Assembly (NCBI GenBank): GCA_009746045.1
Contig: RPFO01000796.1
Span: 62,001-126,000, forward strand
From: Mesostigma viride
Taxonomy: Eukaryota; Streptophyta; Mesostigmatophyceae; Mesostigmatales; Mesostigmataceae
Direction of reading: 5' to 3'
Length of the DNA stretch: 64,000 nucleotides
The notes under the pieces were generated by a model that was not told the DNA's origin, did no database searches, and saw only the letters and a list, made by a program, of their open reading frames with translations. How positions within the stretch are numbered: position 1 is the stretch's first letter; the number at the start of each line of letters is the position of its first letter. Made by a program: the position numbers and the translations under genes. Positions 62,720 through 64,000 of this stretch are shown here, piece by piece.

Positions 62720-64000
62720 CTGCCAAAGACAACATCGTTGCAAGCCAAACCCCCTCGAAGGGGGGGGGGGGGAGAGGAAAGGGGACAGTGGAGGGATGGG
62801 AAGGTTGAGGGAGGACGGGGGGGGGGGGGGGAGGGAGGCGAGATTTATAATAAAAGATGCTTGTCAGGAACAAGACCTGGAGCACTCTCTGAGAAAAGTT
62901 ATCACAAAAATTATCAAGAAGCGCTGTTGGGAACACGTACAAGAGTTGGCTGAGACAACCATGCCAGCATCAACACCCCTGCCACAGTCTATGGAGGCGC
63001 GGGGGGACATGGGGGCTCCTGATACTCTAGGTGATCTGATTTGATGGGGATATCCTGAGCTCTTGATATGCTGTAAGTGCCCGATTTGATGGGGGTATCC
63101 TGAGCTCTTGATATGCTGTAAGTGGACCGATATTATGGGCTTACGGAGACAAGCCGGCCGGGTGCGTACGCTATATGCACGGAGTGGGCATGCGGGACCG
63201 CTAGAAGCCTTCTCATTCGCTTTGCCCAAGGCAACTACTACAGCGCCCTGGCAGGGGAATCCCAGACACACCCTGAGACCCGGAAGCGCTCCAGTAGCTC
63301 TTATCAAGGAGCTTTTATCAAGATGCTGTTTTTCAACCAAAACTCCTGACTAGCTATCCATTCCGTGCAGGGAAACGTGAGGCAAACATCCAGACTATCC
63401 AGGCGATCCACGCAGCACCCTCTTCTGGAGAACTAAGGGAAAAGAAGGGCATGCACGTGTCACGCCATGCTGACCCATCACGTCTAGACTACGGCTTTGC
63501 AAAGCAACCCCAGAGGGCAAAGGGGGTTGGCTTGCGATAATGTTGGAGAACTAAGGGAGAAGAAACCCATTCACATGGGGTGCGCTCGTAGCACGTGTTC
63601 TCGTATCAAACCACTAGAGTAAAGCGAGGCAAGCGTGTGGGCCGCACACTGGGGCATACAAGCAGGAGGGTCCACAATGCACCAGTGACCATGCTACAGA
63701 AAAGTACGTGCTGCAGTGGAATACATGTTACAGCATGGTCCATGCTACAACCTGGTCCGCGTTACGTAAGGGTCCCTGCTACAGTACGGTCGTGCTACGG
63801 AAGGTTACATAAGGGTCCGTGCTACATTCTGCCAGCCAACACTGCGATGATAGATGACAGGCCAGTCTAACCCAACAAATCGCGTGAAGGATAAAGTCTG
63901 AGGAATTGATAATTCTGCAGCCAGCCGCAGCCCAGACTCACAAAATCAGGGCCGACGACCAAATTTGCCAAAGTGCTGCCCTGCGGATTGGCACTACTGG
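62720..64000. other. No gene recognised; presumed 5' intron or flank of the sialidase-like gene
   Basis: Contains G-runs (62761-62773, 62818-62830), a 45-bp direct repeat (about 63036-63125) and degenerate GGTCCGTGCTACA words (63685-63825). A plus-strand stretch with GNYYSALAGES-like text (about 63225) and a 158-codon minus frame (62864-63340) have no recognised domain. The missing first exon(s) of the sialidase-like gene could be here or beyond the edge. Confidence 0.45.

Noticed and set aside
62864-63353. Overlapping frames on both strands (158 codons minus, 75-81 codons plus)
   Set aside because: No recognisable domain or splice context; they could be an unknown exon, but nothing in the sequence favours one strand.

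Overview
The window is eukaryotic nuclear DNA, most likely from a green-lineage microalga (chlorophyte or prasinophyte grade; lineage is inference). Reasons: three intron-rich genes with canonical GT-AG introns; a strong GTG bias at splice donors (17 of the 20 donors I could place), as in volvocine algae; a mercaptopyruvate sulfurtransferase whose rhodanese motifs look plant-like; and very dense simple repeats with long G/C homopolymers. There are no bacterial operons, no rRNA or tRNA genes I can support, and no CRISPR array.

Layout. (1) 1-13087, minus strand: an eight-exon fragment of a two-domain thiosulfate/3-mercaptopyruvate sulfurtransferase. Its 3' end, with the catalytic Cys loop, lies beyond the left edge. 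About 0.8 kb of coding sequence is spread over 12 kb, because the introns hold a TGCC/TGTC array, a 109-bp repeat that copies an exon start, a 32-bp minisatellite, a GAGGGC array and a 1.9-kb GGA/GGGA tract. (2) 13088-14862: head-to-head intergenic region. (3) 14863-28506, plus strand: a complete seven-exon PhoD-like phosphatase (537 aa) with a signal peptide and a C-terminal membrane anchor. Its introns hold 7-bp arrays and a foldback element. (4) about 28590-54000: a transposon island. It contains four related APE-type LINE copies (plus, plus, plus, minus). One LINE is split by a piggyBac-like element (TTAA site) and again by a young copia-type LTR element with 5-bp target duplication. A second is split by a 1.7-kb TIR element. 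(5) 55348-62719, minus strand: a sialidase/BNR-type beta-propeller gene with four Asp-boxes, whose 5' end is not resolved. (6) 62720-64000: no gene recognised.

The three host genes share no obvious pathway (sulfur transfer, secreted phosphate scavenging, glycan or BNR hydrolase). The main interest is structural: exon-start/acceptor duplications inside introns of two genes, a 1.9-kb pyrimidine-only intron end without AG, heptamer arrays in introns, a perfect 206-bp palindrome, a core-deleted piggyBac that keeps its zinc finger, LTRs with unusual termini, and small palindromic insertions scattered through LINE copies. I found no convincing evidence of a wholly new multi-gene system.
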